A DNA stretch of 64,000 nt. Origin: Serendipita indica DSM 11827. Its lineage: Eukaryota > Basidiomycota > Agaricomycetes > Sebacinales > Serendipitaceae. The stretch is from the NCBI GenBank assembly GCA_910890315.1, contig CAJVGD010000002.1, positions 496,001-560,000 of the forward strand, given 5' to 3'. Shown here piece after piece: positions 22,743 to 34,062 of the stretch (positions are counted from its first letter, which is position 1; each line of letters opens with the position of its first letter). The notes beneath the pieces are model-generated. The model saw nothing but the letters and a program-made list of their open reading frames with translations, had not been told where the DNA came from and searched no databases. Position numbers and translations under genes: made by a program.

Positions 22743-23293
22743 CTATTCCTCTGTTCTCAGTCTCGCTGCTGGGTTTGTAACTTTTACACCCAATGCCTTT
22801 GCACTGTTCCAAATGTCAGTACTGCTATTCATCTCAACTAACGGGAGAACTGACCGAGCCAAAATGCCGATGCGGTTCTTGCTCGATACACCGTGGGCAA
22901 TCTCGGCCGCATACGACTTGTTATGCATCAAAAGGAGATCAACCTCCTTTTCGTTGTTGACCAAAAACTTCTTGAGGCCGTTGGGCATCAGATGGCGAGT
23001 CTGGATACGGCAAACGCTTCTCAGCGATGTGAACAAACGGACGATGACAATGAATCCAACCTTTTTGTTGCTACCGTAACCAATCTTTGGCATGGGCAGC
23101 TGACCCTTGAAGCGTCGTCGCACTCTGTTGTCGATACCCTTTGGTTTTCTCCATGCCTCTTTGACGGTGTGGTAGCGATCCGACTGGTGTCGCCTGTAAT
23201 TATACATGTCGAGTTAGCACATATCCACGTCGTTCCATAGCGGCCACCGTACTTGAAAGGCTTGGTACGCTTCTTCACGATTTTAACGGCCAT
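22743..23293 (-). CDS. RPL32: 60S ribosomal protein eL32
   Basis: Large-subunit ribosomal protein. The start [14 protein letters not shown] at 23293 is typical. Introns follow FK (about 23211-23261), GYGSNK (about 23011-23070) and ILAR (about 22799-22854). The blocks [60 protein letters not shown] and [20 protein letters not shown] are diagnostic, and the tail is [13 protein letters not shown] with the stop at 22743. The length of about 131 residues is normal. It converges on the MEMO1 gene with 140 bp between stops. Confidence 0.97.
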
Positions 23294-23603
23294 TTTTGGG
23301 ATTTCACCGCCTGGAGATACAAGAACAAAGTTAAAAGAAATATCGTAAGCTAATTCTGCGCTATTGCCGAATAATCAGGCGAATTTACGCACTTGGGTGG
23401 TCAAGGTTTGGTGCGGTACCAAACAAGGGCAAATATCAGTTTCGATGTTCACAAAGTCAAGGTGTGGAATGTCTATTTTTCAAAGTAAATACTGCAAGTT
23501 TGGTATGAATTTCACGATGGTGGCTCCAGTAGCCAAGTACAACGAGATAATTAGAGAGTATTACGCTACGCAAGAAATGCAATATAGAAAATAGCACGAG
23601 CAG

Positions 23604-24924
23604 TCATAGCTTTTTCCAATCCTCTATGTCCAGGCGGTTGTCCCACAGCTGAACCTTGGCTTCCTCTCGAGGCGTCAGATAGATAGAGAGAATGTTTGGA
23701 AGTACTTACCGCCCAGTCGTGCACTGTTTTGTACGCCTCTTCTCCAACCAAATCACTCTCCCACAACTGGTCGTCCAACTTTGTCGAGCCATCCTTCTGT
23801 TGAGCGGAACTTAGCCATACTCGAGCTCGGTCCTCAAGTATTCCCCTCAGATTATTGTAATCATCTTTCTTCAACTCTTTGGGATCTAGTCCTCGCCAAC
23901 CCACAGAATAGGCTATCGTTGACGGTCCAATGGCTTCTGCGGGGTCCATCCACTTGCCTTTTGCAAATATTGAATCGCGCCCTAGTCTTGGGGAATATGC
24001 AACTGTGACATGATGACGATTGTATTCGAATTCGGCCAAGGCAATGGTGTCAAGAACTGGTCGCGCCGCGATCTGCCAAAGGATGAGTATGGACAGTATC
24101 GCATAAATGTGATTTACCTTTGCAGTAAGCCGTTGTGGACGCAGCCTGATGTGTTCTTCGAGAAGGAGGTCATCGCTATGGCAGAGCTTCTCGTAGAAAC
24201 CGAGGTGATGAAATGGGGGTGCCTTAGTGAATGGAATGTAGACGGCGTTTTCCATGGGCGGCGTGTCAATCGCTTTGACATCAAGTACTTTTGCCTTGAC
24301 GGGTTCGAAATGAAGCATGTCCAGTGCATGATGATTGAAACCTGTGTCTGAATTTCAGAGATTTCCTGCTCCAGATGAAATGGCATACCAAACGTTGAAC
24401 TATCCTCAGGTGATGGTCAGTCGATGAAGGTGCAAAAGGTGATGATCTCACTATGATATGTCGATACCAATGCGGCCCTATCAAGGCTTAGTTGGCTCAC
24501 GTTAAGCGGGCTGTCACTTACTTCGGTGAAAACCAGTTCGTCGGTGCCGTGGTCAATCTTTGTGTACAGACCGGCACGTACGAGCCAATATGGAACAAAG
24601 AAGAACCGAAAGTTTGTTTCGATTATGTCATCTTCCTCCTTGTCGAACCATCCTCGCTGTGCACGCCCTATAGCTTTTCGGAATGCATCGCGCATAACTT
24701 CTTTCGCCTTTGTTTCTTCATCACTGTGATTCTTTGGTTGCCAGAGATCTATAAATATGAGACACGAGGTCCCTTCCAGGTCCAAACTTACAATTAACAC
24801 GGGAATCGTAGATGGACCTTGGGTCGCCGCGCGGGTAAGTGTCCTCTGGCAAATGATAGAATCTTTTTGCTTGAAGGCATCCTCTTGACGCGGCATGGCG
24901 CACTATCTTTCTGGCTTGTTGCAT
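23604..24924 (-). CDS. Uncharacterised protein, probably mitochondrial
   Basis: I do not recognise the family. The first exon (start at 24924) is [20 protein letters not shown] followed by [17 protein letters not shown]: basic, no acidic residues in the first 27, and an RFY motif, which looks like a mitochondrial presequence with cleavage site. Later exons contain [20 protein letters not shown], a Phe/Trp-rich patch [18 protein letters not shown], then [33 protein letters not shown], the region [20 protein letters not shown] and [14 protein letters not shown]. The last exon reads [14 protein letters not shown] with a TGA at 23604. A TM-like stretch in one unspliced frame (about 24070-24115) is intron. 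Its start codon is only 38 bp from that of COQ2, which is also mitochondrial. About 350 residues; function unknown. Confidence 0.72.
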
Positions 24925-24962
24925 TACTACTTCTGGCAGGAGAGTGGTCGGGGTCGAAACTT
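24925..24962. promoter_or_regulatory. 38-bp divergent intergenic region (unknown mitochondrial gene / COQ2)
   Basis: Only 38 bp separate the two start codons. Transcription start sites must therefore lie inside the neighbouring coding region or be within a few bases of the ATG on at least one side. No TATA box is visible. The arrangement suggests a shared bidirectional promoter. Confidence 0.5.
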
Positions 24963-26287
24963 ATGCCTCCACTCCTTCCAGCCAGCGCGGTACGGCTCTC
25001 CTTGAGATGCGCACGGACAAAACATAGCACCCTATTTACCTCTTTTTATTCGCATAAAACGAGATGGAGGCCACTCTCCAGCCTAGATTCGCCAAATCCT
25101 AATCATTTGCATCAAACACCCTCGACGGCTTCGCAACAGAGTCAAGTTATTTCCCAACCACTAAATAGACCTAGTATAAAGGACAGGTTGCTCCCGTATT
25201 GGTACCTGGCCCGCCTCGACAAGCCAATTGGGACTGTTTTACTCTTCTTGCCGTGTAGTATGTTCGGTACTTCTCAAATGAAGCCAATTACTCACATCTT
25301 CATCATAGCGTGGTCAATTACCATGGCCTCATATGCAACTGCAGCAAGTCCCGGTGTGCTCATCGGAAACCTGCTGCTCTTTGGCACCGGCGCATTGATC
25401 ATGCGCGGAGCCGGTTGTACCATCAATGACCTCTGGGATAGGAATCTCGACAAAGGAGTCGAAAGGACGAAAACTCGGCCTTTGGCCAGTGGCGCCCTGA
25501 GCGTCCCTCAAGCAGTCGGTTTCCTGGGTCTTCAGTTGGCCGGCGGTTTAGCTGTACTCACTCAGTTGAACTGGTACAGGTACTTAAGCAAGTAACTCTA
25601 TTACCTTGTACTGAGCTTCGACAGTATTGGTCTTGGTGCATCATCACTCGGACTCGTCGCACTCTATCCCCTCATGAAACGAATCACCCATTGGCCGCAA
25701 TTTGTACTCGGTAAGGTGGTAAACAGTTCACGATACGGACATTCTGACCAGACATAGGACTCACCTTCAACTGGGGGGCTTTACTCGGATGGTCTGCCGT
25801 AGCCAATGCAGTGGACTGGTCCGTATGCATCCCATTATATACCTCTGGAGTGCTCTGGACACTCGTATACGATACTGCCTATGCCCATCAAGACAAAGTT
25901 GACGACGCAGTCGTCGGCATCAAGTCTACAGCACTTTTATTCGGGGAGCAAACAAAGCCCATCCTTAGCGTATTCTTGACCGCGAGTGCCCTCTGCGCCG
26001 GGTATGCTGGCTTTGTGAATCATCAAGGCATTGCGTTTTTCTCGTCCTTGTCACTTGGTACTACTCTGCTTGGTCTCAAGCTCCGTACAGTCGAGTGAGT
26101 ACTCTCGCAGACGAAAATCAACCATCTGATTTCCTCTAGTTTCAATGTACCAGCTCAATGTAGTCAATACTTTCGATACTCTGGCTATTTTGGCTGGCTT
26201 ATCTTCGCAGGTGCATTAGTCGATTATGGCATCCAATATGGCTCACGCAACGTTGATGACGAGAAAAGCGTGGTTCAAAAGGAGTAG
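24963..26287 (+). CDS. COQ2: 4-hydroxybenzoate polyprenyltransferase (ubiquinone biosynthesis)
   Basis: Inner mitochondrial membrane prenyltransferase that joins the polyprenyl tail to 4-hydroxybenzoate in coenzyme Q synthesis. The N-terminus [20 protein letters not shown] is a good mitochondrial presequence. [19 protein letters not shown] is the family start; the first Asp-rich motif is [20 protein letters not shown] followed by [11 protein letters not shown]; the second is [20 protein letters not shown]. Several hydrophobic helices lie between. Introns fall after NWYR, at QFVLG and near LRTV. The stop is at 26285. Length about 390 residues, as expected. Start 24963 is the first ATG giving the presequence. 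It converges on SPO22 with 110 bp between stops. Confidence 0.95.
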
Positions 26288-26397
26288 ACACGGCTCATGG
26301 ATAAATATTACATAATCACGATTAACCGTTCATCGTCCGGTCCTAAGGGCTAATGACCATACTGAGCGAGAAACTGTCGATACGTCGCTTCGACCTG

Positions 26398-29300
26398 TCA
26401 ATGTTGAGCAAATGTCTCATAAACGAACAAACACTGCACCTTTTCACGAGGACTACCACGCACATAGTCACACAATTGCGTTGCCGCCTCGAGCCATTCC
26501 TGCGCTTCTCGGACTTGAAGAGATCTATTCAAAGTCATTCATATGTCAGATAAGATGGACCAATCCCACCTCATGCATTCAATGCCGGTATTGAATGCGG
26601 TACTCAGTAGCCAGCTACGTTCATCTTCTGGATAGCACTGGAACCAATGTCAAGAAATTCTGCGATCTAAGGGGGTTTGCATACCATCTCTGAAGTCGGT
26701 TCATCGCCGGTTCCATACTCCTTGAGGATCACAATTGCTTGCTGTACATAAGAGAGTGCCTTTGATCGATCTTGCACTCTTCCTTTGGAGAGCAAGATTG
26801 TGCATATAGCCCTCATCCATCGCGAAAACTTCTTGATGGAAATTTGGCCTTGCGTGGTGGTCATCTTGACAATCGACTGCGACTATTCAGACCCTGTCCA
26901 GAGAGGTTTCGGCACGAACCTCGAGGCAATCGTATAAAACTAGCAGGAAAGTCAGCAAATTTCCTTAACCAGGGATAAATTTACATACCCACAACCGGAC
27001 AGCTCTTGTCCGACCACTAACAGAAGTCAGGCGGCCGAAGCAATACAATGCGGACTCACCAGTATATCCGCAATGGCTTCATAAGTTGTAATAGGAACGA
27101 CAAGTTTTTGACCAGAAGTCTGGTAGCATGAGCGTAGGTTCACTCAGGTTGCATAGCCTACCTTTAGCCTCGTAGAGATGGCTTCCCATTCTTTCAGTTC
27201 GGCGAATATCTCGGCTTGATACACCAATGATAGGTGAAAGATGGTCTGGGATCGTGACCGATTAGTCGACTCTTCTGGCTCCCCTCGAAGTTGGTCTTCA
27301 ATTAGGGCTTGTAGATTGTCGATTTCCTGCACCAAGAGGCGCATGGAAATATCCTCGAATACGCGTCACTCTTTGTGGCTGCTTTTGGAAGATGCTCACT
27401 TTTTGCTCGGGGCGCTCCTCTGCACGCGCAGAAAACACTATGAACTCGATCAACATCGACGAACTTGAGAGTAAGTACGCGTACGTTGTCCACTGACTGC
27501 AGCAAATTGTGCCAAGATTCGGTGCCCCTGGATATCTGCCTCAGGCTCGAGAAGGGCCATGCTACAGCTTGCATCCATGTACTACCAACAATGAGCATCT
27601 GCAGAGTAGAAAGTATGTACTTACACGTCTGGCGAGAACGAACATATTCGTTACGTCGGCATCAGCCCAGGTTCCAAGCCCCTTTACCGCGCAGTTGTAA
27701 GCCGTGCGCCAAAGCCACGACACGTCTTTGTTGACAACAATCTTGTTCTCCGAATTTGCGGTTTCCCTCAAGACTGTGAGACCTATCACTTGTCAAAACG
27801 CATGCTGAGCAGGAGGGACCCACCTACCCGTCTCAAAATGTCGCCGAAGAATGGGTAATAGTTGCTTACTGAAATTTTTCAGCAGAATAAGATAGTATAA
27901 TGCCAGACATACGTCTCTGCACCAGGATGCTCCATCAAGCTCAGGGTCAGTCGCACTAAGCATCTATGGAATCTCAGTTATATATACCCTCGATATTACA
28001 TTACTCACCGGATCAAAGTGAACCGCTGAACCGCTTCGTCTACGTCTCCATCCCTCCTGAGCGTTTCGAGTAGCCGTTCCAAGATGGCGTGAAGTAATGA
28101 CTGGTTCTCTAGTTGCCGTGCTAGATTCATCGCCAACATGAGCATCTTGCGGTCAAAGTCCGTAGCGTTGATCATGGTGCCGAGTGCATGTATTGCTGTA
28201 CAGAGCCATTAGGACGACTTTCGTTGATCCTGATTCACTAAACTTCATCGGTACGACCTGAATGATGATGAGATCATGAAAGTATAATCAATGCCTATAT
28301 CAACCCACCTTGGTGCGCGGCCACAAGAAACGCGAGATAGCTAGTCGTCGCCTCCTTACTCGAACATCGCTCAATATGTTCAGAAGCTCTGAAAAGGTCA
28401 AATATGCCGCAAACAAGCCAGGTGAACGCACCGTGCGTAGTGGCCATCCTGTATCCGACAAAGTGCAGCCTTTCGCAAACATTTCGAACCAGCCATCTCC
28501 ATCACACTGACGAACGCATCATGCGTGCCCAAGAGAAACCAATCAACTGCGTCGCTCCACTTCTTTGCATTATAGCACTGATCCCCATATTGCCACAGAA
28601 GCGTCAGCGTCGCAGTAGCCGGGATCTTTTCCAGCTGGTAGTCCTGGGTCTCGGCAATAACTATTCGAGTATCTGAGCATGGAGTATAGGATAGACGCCA
28701 GATGCCTACCATCCAACGAGTCCCGTACAATGGCAACCGAGGCTTCATGATCGGAGGCGGTTTTGACGTGCATGATTAAAGAAATCAATAGCTTGTCGAC
28801 CAGGTCATGTGCTTCTCTGTTGGAAAGAGCCTTTCTCAGAAGTCGATCAAGACACTGAAAGACCAGGGCATGGCTAAACAAACTGGTAAGACCAACCAAG
28901 TCGAATGACATATCTCACTGAGCCTTGGAGATCCGCCGGAGCTCTAGGAGAATGCTACAAACGATGAGAAAGATAGTACAAAAAACAGAGACACTTGCTC
29001 TTGTAAAGATTCTTCAGATAGAACCATATCGTCTATCAGCGGGAAGAGAACTGGGATTATCAGTACCGGAAGGCAGGCAGCATCTATCTCCTCACTCGCT
29101 TCTAGCTCTTGGACGGACGTCTTCCGCTTCCTTGAAAGTGCGAGTTTCATCCTTCTGAGCTGTTGATACTCATCTACCGTCTATAATTGTCTGAGTAGTT
29201 TTGATAAGTCAATTGCACGGACAAACCTTTTCTTTGGATTGCTCGAGAACTTGAAAGAGCTCCTGGAGGGTAGTATGTGCTCGCTCCAGGTAGTCAGGCT

Positions 29301-30665
29301 TGATAGAAGACGCCAAATAGTAGGCTCGAGCTAGCCAAAGGATTGTGAGCCTGTATCCCCTGCTTCACCATACTCGTCCTACAAAGGCTTCTCAAGACGA
29401 GTTTCTACTCTTGTCAGTATAGCGAAACAAAGTCACGACGGCTCACTCGTAACTGAGAGAACGTTGCCAGATCCAAGTGTCTCTTGTCGAGGATGGCAAA
29501 GGCTCGCTGTATCCAACCGACCGCCTTGTCTGCACGCTCGGCCTCGGACTCTGATGGGCTGTTCGCATCTGGATCCTTGGCAATGGACCGTCCAATGGTT
29601 ATGACCTGGTTGACAACTACTTCGACCTGCCTTGGTTTAGTATACAACGATGCCCAAGAACAGAGCCCTGACATCTCGAGGATCAAGTATCTCAAGGTAG
29701 CGGTCTATGATATGTCAGAAGGTGGGAGTCGGCAGATGGAGGGACTCGCCCTCGATTTTGTCGAGCATATATCTAGCAACGTCTATGTTGCGTGCCTTCC
29801 ACGCCTTGAGATTGTTACAATCACGAAGTGCGATCTTTCGTGGACGCACCGCCTCCATTCTACTACCATAGTATGTAACGAGAGCCCGAGCCTTGTTCTG
29901 TTTGAGGGTTGAGTCGTTACTTTGAGGGCGGGTATTGAGTGTATGTTCATACTAAACCAAATAAGAAGGTGCGTTGCATCGAGAACGTCTCTTACCGATG
30001 CTGCCACTGTCAACACTTCGTCCGCCATGTCCGTCGTGTCTGCCGATGCGAATGCAGCTCCAACCTTGCTAGAAAGCTCGAGAATAGTAATGAGTGCTTA
30101 TATATGGTAAGTCTTGATATTCCTCCTAATCGTTGATCTACAGACCTTGCTCTGAAGGATTCGAATCGAGCCCAGCTTCAATAAGACGGTATCCAGCGTA
30201 TCGAGCTGTAGTGAATAAGCATCTTGTATTCATGTTCAGGGAGAGCATACCAGCGGCAAATGCTTCCGAACTCGTCGTGTCGCCGATGCGCATGTACGTG
30301 ACCGCGTTCCAGATCATCACGCCTGTCAAACACGAAATGAAGGCCGCAGGAATATACTTTCGGATAGTCTGCAAACCTTCAAAGTCCAGTCGTTCCGTAA
30401 AACGCGCCGCTTCCTCATCCATTGATGCGGGGCGAAGTTTGGTAAACGTTTCTGCGAGCCTCGCGAGGGTTTTTAGTTCTCGTACGGTGTCTTCAGAGCC
30501 CTGTTTTCCGAGGTGTGCTAGATTTGGCTTGACACGGACAACCAAGTCTTGCCACTGGTTAGCTTCCTCCGAAAGCAGTCTATTTTTACCTATTATCTTG
30601 TTGTAGACGGATTCCAGTGTTTGTTCAGAGCCTGTAATTCCCGTCTTGCGGCGTTTGGATGCCAT
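26398..30665 (-). CDS. Meiotic TPR protein, SPO22/ZIP4-like
   Basis: Large TPR-type protein of the SPO22/ZIP4 family, which in yeast, plants and animals promotes crossover formation and synapsis in meiosis. The start MASKRRKTGITGSEQTLESV at 30665 has a basic, possibly nuclear-targeting N-terminus. Typical segments are AGVMIWNAVTYMRIG-like, AVGWIQRAFAILDKRHLDLA, RAYYLASSIKPDYLERAHTT, YGDQCYNAKKWSDAVDWFLL followed by GTH, and SLVYQAEIFAELKEWEAI; helix-turn-helix spacing recurs through the gene. The last exon ends ...SPREKVQCLFVYETFAQH. I count well over ten short introns, most inferred from frame breaks, so internal exon edges are approximate. Sequence conservation in this family is low; the assignment rests on the Ala-x-x-Trp-Phe/Ile pattern and overall architecture. 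Confidence 0.75.
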
Positions 30666-30861
30666 AGCTTGTTGTGGTCAAGGACAAGCTGCCTTTGATA
30701 AGTAGAGGCCATAATCAATCCAACATTCTGATGAAATACCGTCTCAAAGAATGAAATAAATGTAAAAGAGTGCATGGGATTATCGGTCATGGGACGCACG
30801 ACAAGCAAAAGCATAGGTTAAATGAACAGTCCATGTCTACCACACCAAAAGCGTCCACTCA

Positions 30862-31437
30862 TCAGAAGAGCAATACCGTCGCTCCAGCAGCCATCCCGCC
30901 GAGCAAAGCAGCCGCGGCTGGGGAGACGAGTCGCGACGCCCCAGCGACATAATCGTCGTTGGGACCGTTTACATCGTGTCCTCCACTTCCAGGAGAAGGT
31001 GCTGAGCCGCCATTTCCTCCCCCGTTGATATTATTGTCTGCCGTCCGAGTGATCGTGGCCGACGTCCGGCTGCTCGTCGAACTTCTCGAGGCTATAGAGG
31101 AGCAGAATAAGGATTAACAGCCTGTATAGACGTCGTTCCGGAGTACAAGGTCACTCACAAGTTGCTCGTGTCGGTACGACAGTCGTGACGGTGACCAACG
31201 TCGTCGTAAATGTCACCGTCTCGCTCACAGCCAGTCCTACTATCGTCGTTGTAACAGGTGTTCCAACTGGAGTCGACGAGCTTGCCGAATTCGAGCCCGA
31301 GGTACTCTGCAAATCCGGTTTCCGTGAGGACTGGGAGCCGAAACACATGATTTCAGAGGACATACTTGAGCATCGACAAGAGGTTGAAGGACAGAAAATA
31401 AAACGAATAATAAAGACGTTGGTAGGATGGATCGCAT
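30862..31437 (-). CDS. Small secreted Ser/Thr-rich protein with GPI-anchor-like tail
   Basis: Three exons give about 150 residues. The N-terminus MRSILPTSLLFVLFSVLQPL plus VDAQ is a signal peptide. The first intron starts right after the codon for DAQ (acceptor ending TTTGCAG), and the mature part STSGSNSASSSTPVGTPVTT continues with long Thr/Val/Ser stretches (ETVTFTTTLVTVTTVVPT), then a Gly/Asn-rich spacer (NINGGGNGGSAPSPGSGGHD). It ends in a hydrophobic tail (SRLVSPAAAALLGGMAAGAT and VLLF). That design is typical of cell-wall GPI proteins heavily O-mannosylated in fungi. No enzymatic domain. Between it and the DUF6593 gene (same strand) are 117 bp. Confidence 0.75.
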
Positions 31438-31554
31438 GCCTGCCTAGCTTTGAAAAGTCGGGACCAAGAAGCGAGACTCAATGGACCACCATTCTAGGTC
31501 TAATGCTAGCATGTGTACATTTTCAGATATAATTGTTTTTAGTATACAGTTGGT

Positions 31555-32399
31555 TTATACAGGGCCACGGTATACATTTCGGTAGCTATTCTCCGACGAG
31601 CGCTTCCCCTTTTCCAAGAAGCAAAAACTCCAAACGACCATGTCCAGAATTTCCTGTCCACGCCGGTTGATTGTGAGATAGGCTGGGATCACTTTTCCCG
31701 TGCGCTCATCTGCCCTTGATTTGGTAAAGGACGCAATAGGTGTGCCAGGTGTATCCAATGCATAAAGCTAGGAATATCTATGAGGTTTGGGCTAAAGACG
31801 ACAAGGATACGTACGCGCAGGTGCAAGCCCACTCGGTTCCCCTTCCATTCGTATTTACGGCCTTGACCATCCTTGAACGATACCGTTCTAGTGAATCATC
31901 AATAGTGCTCTAGTACACTCTCCCTGGCGTACGTACTCGCTGAAAAATGGTCCTGACTTGAGAACTTTACCTAACCTCATCTTCTCGCCTGTCGCACCCA
32001 GTGCAATCTTGTCATAGCCAAGATCCCCCAGAATAACTTTGCAAGCACCTCTCCCTCTCCACCTTGCACTCTCTCCACACGTGTGACCGTCCCGTCTGTA
32101 AACGTCGTCTCGACCTTGTAGAGTGGTGGTTGATGTCGCTCCGGGGAGAGAATTGTTGTATTCATGGGATTATCTTGTGTGAAAATGAATCTACTGCCAC
32201 CATCTACTGCTTCATTGGCAGCGTCGGCGCTCGTAGTCGGGATTTGAACCGTCGTATTACTGACAACTTGAGGCGCCAGCGTCTCATCTGAAACAGTCCT
32301 CGGAATTGTTCGCGACTCCGCGGGTGCAAGCGTCGCAGTGTCATCGAACGAATACAAAGACTCGGCGTCAGTGGCCGCGACTGATTGGTTCGCGCTCAT
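31555..32399 (-). CDS. DUF6593 domain protein
   Basis: Member of a basidiomycete family of unknown function (DUF6593). The protein starts MSANQSVAATDAESLYSFDD at 32399; the N-terminal 60 residues are Thr/Ser-rich and disordered. The domain proper starts RFIFTQDNPMNTTILSPERH, continues PLYKVETTFTDGTVTRVERV, then GKVLKSGPFFSE, and after introns YEWKGNRVGLHLRLYA, followed by IASFTKSRADE, and finishes ILDMVVWSFCFLEKGKRSSE. The domain has the expected beta-strand rhythm. An in-frame upstream reading to 32432 lacks an ATG that improves on 32399. Role unknown in the whole family. Confidence 0.82.
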
Positions 32400-33303
32400 C
32401 GTTGAAAAGGCAATACTCGACCTGTGAGTCAATAATAATAAACCACAACTTGACGCTCACTGATTATATAACCGAAACGTCTGACTAGAAGCGTCTGCGG
32501 TTGGCTGTGCGGACGAGCAAGTGTAGAGCCCTGCGCAGTCCTCAAGCCACTCATAGTCTAGATGAATTGTCACAGAAACAAATTGGTGATTCCCAAAGAG
32601 TTCTATCGTACAGCCTCCTCGGCAGACGTATTTGTAAAACGTAGACACAGGCACAGGCGCTTTGCGCAGTACACCAATGTACCGCAGACGAGAAATGCAG
32701 ATTTTGGATTCAAACATGAAGAAAGGGGTGCGTCGATGCCGCTAGAGAAGGGCCGTCCTCTTCAATCACAGCCCCGCTGGCTCTTTTTATCGTGGAGCGG
32801 CTTTTGAGATGCGCCGTTGATGTGATGGACGGATGTGATGTCACTTGAGGATGGCGGGCTGACGAGCCTGGCGAGAAGTGGTCGTTGACTGTCCATTGCC
32901 GCGCTACCGCTTCCAGCGACTTGTTTTTGACGCCCGAGTTGGACTGATAGCCGAAGGTTATGCTGTGAATATGCTGGTCGTGACCTGGCCATCCATCGCC
33001 GTCCCGAAGCGTGTTGGTTGCCTCGCGGGCTGTGAAGTGACTGCTCGGTCAGACGGTGGCGTTGGCGCTCTGAGCTTGATAGTACAGCCTTTAACAGGTT
33101 CGCCCTCTTCTTGTTTAGGATTCGATCATGCATCTTTTTTTATATGGATCCCATTCACTAAGTTGGTAGTTGGTCGGTTTATTCCGGAGTGTGCACGTGA
33201 TGGGGCGTGTACGAGGGTATGTTTGGATAGTACAATGTAAGTGATATTGATACAGTCGATGGTGAACTCTACGGGGGTTTGTCAGCCCGGAATGAAGGAG
33301 CGG
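32400..33303. other. Intergenic with one doubtful small open frame
   Basis: About 900 bp between the DUF6593 gene and the phosphatase gene, both on the minus strand. A minus-strand open frame of 86 codons with an ATG at 32717 (ending 32457) has no recognisable motif and four cysteines in a short space; I could not link it to an exon of the DUF6593 gene. The rest shows nothing I can name. Confidence 0.4.
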
Positions 33304-34062
33304 TCATGCAGCGGGGACAGACCATGCGCGAGAAGGAGCGAGTGGAATCCGTATTCGCGGTGCAGCGTTTCTCGTTGGCGCAGAAACGATGCAAGGCGCC
33401 CAACTTGCGCTTGTCGGGGTCGGGGTCGGCGTGTTCATCCCCATGCCGATTGCACTCGTTGGAGTTGGCGTGGGTGTGCTCATGCTCATTGCAATCGCAC
33501 TTGTCGGTGTTGGCGTGGGTGTGGGCGCGCGCATCATGGTCGCACACATTCCCGATCCCATGAGGTGTGGATTCGGGGTCGGTGGGAGTGTCGTGCCGCG
33601 AACTTTGGCTTCGTAGACGGCGAGTTGGTGTAAAAAACCCTGGTTAGGCTCGACGACTTCTCGACGATCACGAATGAGGGCGAGCGCGTCGTCGCGGCGC
33701 ATGCCGTAAACTTTGATGAGGTATGCGGCGCAAATAGTCGGGGAGCGCGAGACACCTGCGAGACAATGGATGAGAATCTTGATATCCTTTGATTTGCTCG
33801 TCAAAAGGGCGTCTTGGATAAAGGCGTTGACGGCGTCAAAGTGGGGGGTTATATCCGCCTCTGGGTCATCATCGCACGTAATGCTCAGCACTGTTGCTGG
33901 ACAAGACGGGCTGGGACCCAACCAGGGGATCGGACCCGAGAGAATTGAGACAATGTGCGTGAAGCCGACTTGGCTCACAACGGCGTCGCTTGCACACGAA
34001 ATGTCGGAGAGATAGAGGTAAGGGAGCACCTGGGCTATTTGGCGGCTTCCTGGTCCAAACAT
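33304..34062 (-). CDS. Dual-specificity protein phosphatase with repeat tail
   Basis: Intronless gene of 252 codons. Residues 1-150 form a DSP domain: start MFGPGSRQIAQVLPYLYLSD, SILSGPIPWLG, the general-acid region SITCDDDPEADITPHFDAVN and the active site ILIHCLAGVSRSPTICAAYL (HCxxGxxRS intact), then VVEPNQGFLHQLAVYEA. It should dephosphorylate phospho-Ser/Thr/Tyr, perhaps on a MAP kinase. Residues about 165-215 are a proline/threonine repeat (TPTPTPTSA units) made by a 45-bp minisatellite. The last part is basic and Pro-rich. The start is the ATG at 34062; the reading frame extends a little upstream only with a non-ATG codon. Confidence 0.92.
   Translation of the reverse strand: MFGPGSRQIAQVLPYLYLSDISCASDAVVSQVGFTHIVSILSGPIPWLGPSPSCPATVLSITCDDDPEADITPHFDAVNAFIQDALLTSKSKDIKILIHCLAGVSRSPTICAAYLIKVYGMRRDDALALIRDRREVVEPNQGFLHQLAVYEAKVRGTTLPPTPNPHLMGSGMCATMMRAPTPTPTPTSAIAMSMSTPTPTPTSAIGMGMNTPTPTPTSASWAPCIVSAPTRNAAPRIRIPLAPSRAWSVPAA
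33408..33530. repeat. 45-bp minisatellite inside the phosphatase gene
   Basis: Three tandem units start at 33408, 33453 and 33498 (the third truncated). Each unit encodes a 15-residue peptide of the type TPTPTPTSAIxMxMx. The period is a multiple of three, so gain or loss of units would not break the frame. Units differ at several positions, so the array is not brand new. Confidence 0.85.

Noticed and set aside
24070-24115. Apparent membrane helix in the unknown mitochondrial protein
   Set aside because: The hydrophobic text is translated intron (GTAAATC...TTTGGCAG); splicing removes it.
30133-30606. Plus-strand open frame of 157 codons opposite the SPO22-like gene
   Set aside because: The minus strand codes for a convincing N-terminal exon with a start codon; the plus frame is its shadow.
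32762-33240. Overlapping open frames on both strands in the spacer before the phosphatase gene
   Set aside because: No recognisable domain, atypical composition and no splice partners; likely chance.
33408-33530. Direct repeats that might be taken for a CRISPR array
   Set aside because: Contiguous 45-bp coding units with no spacers, in a eukaryotic gene.
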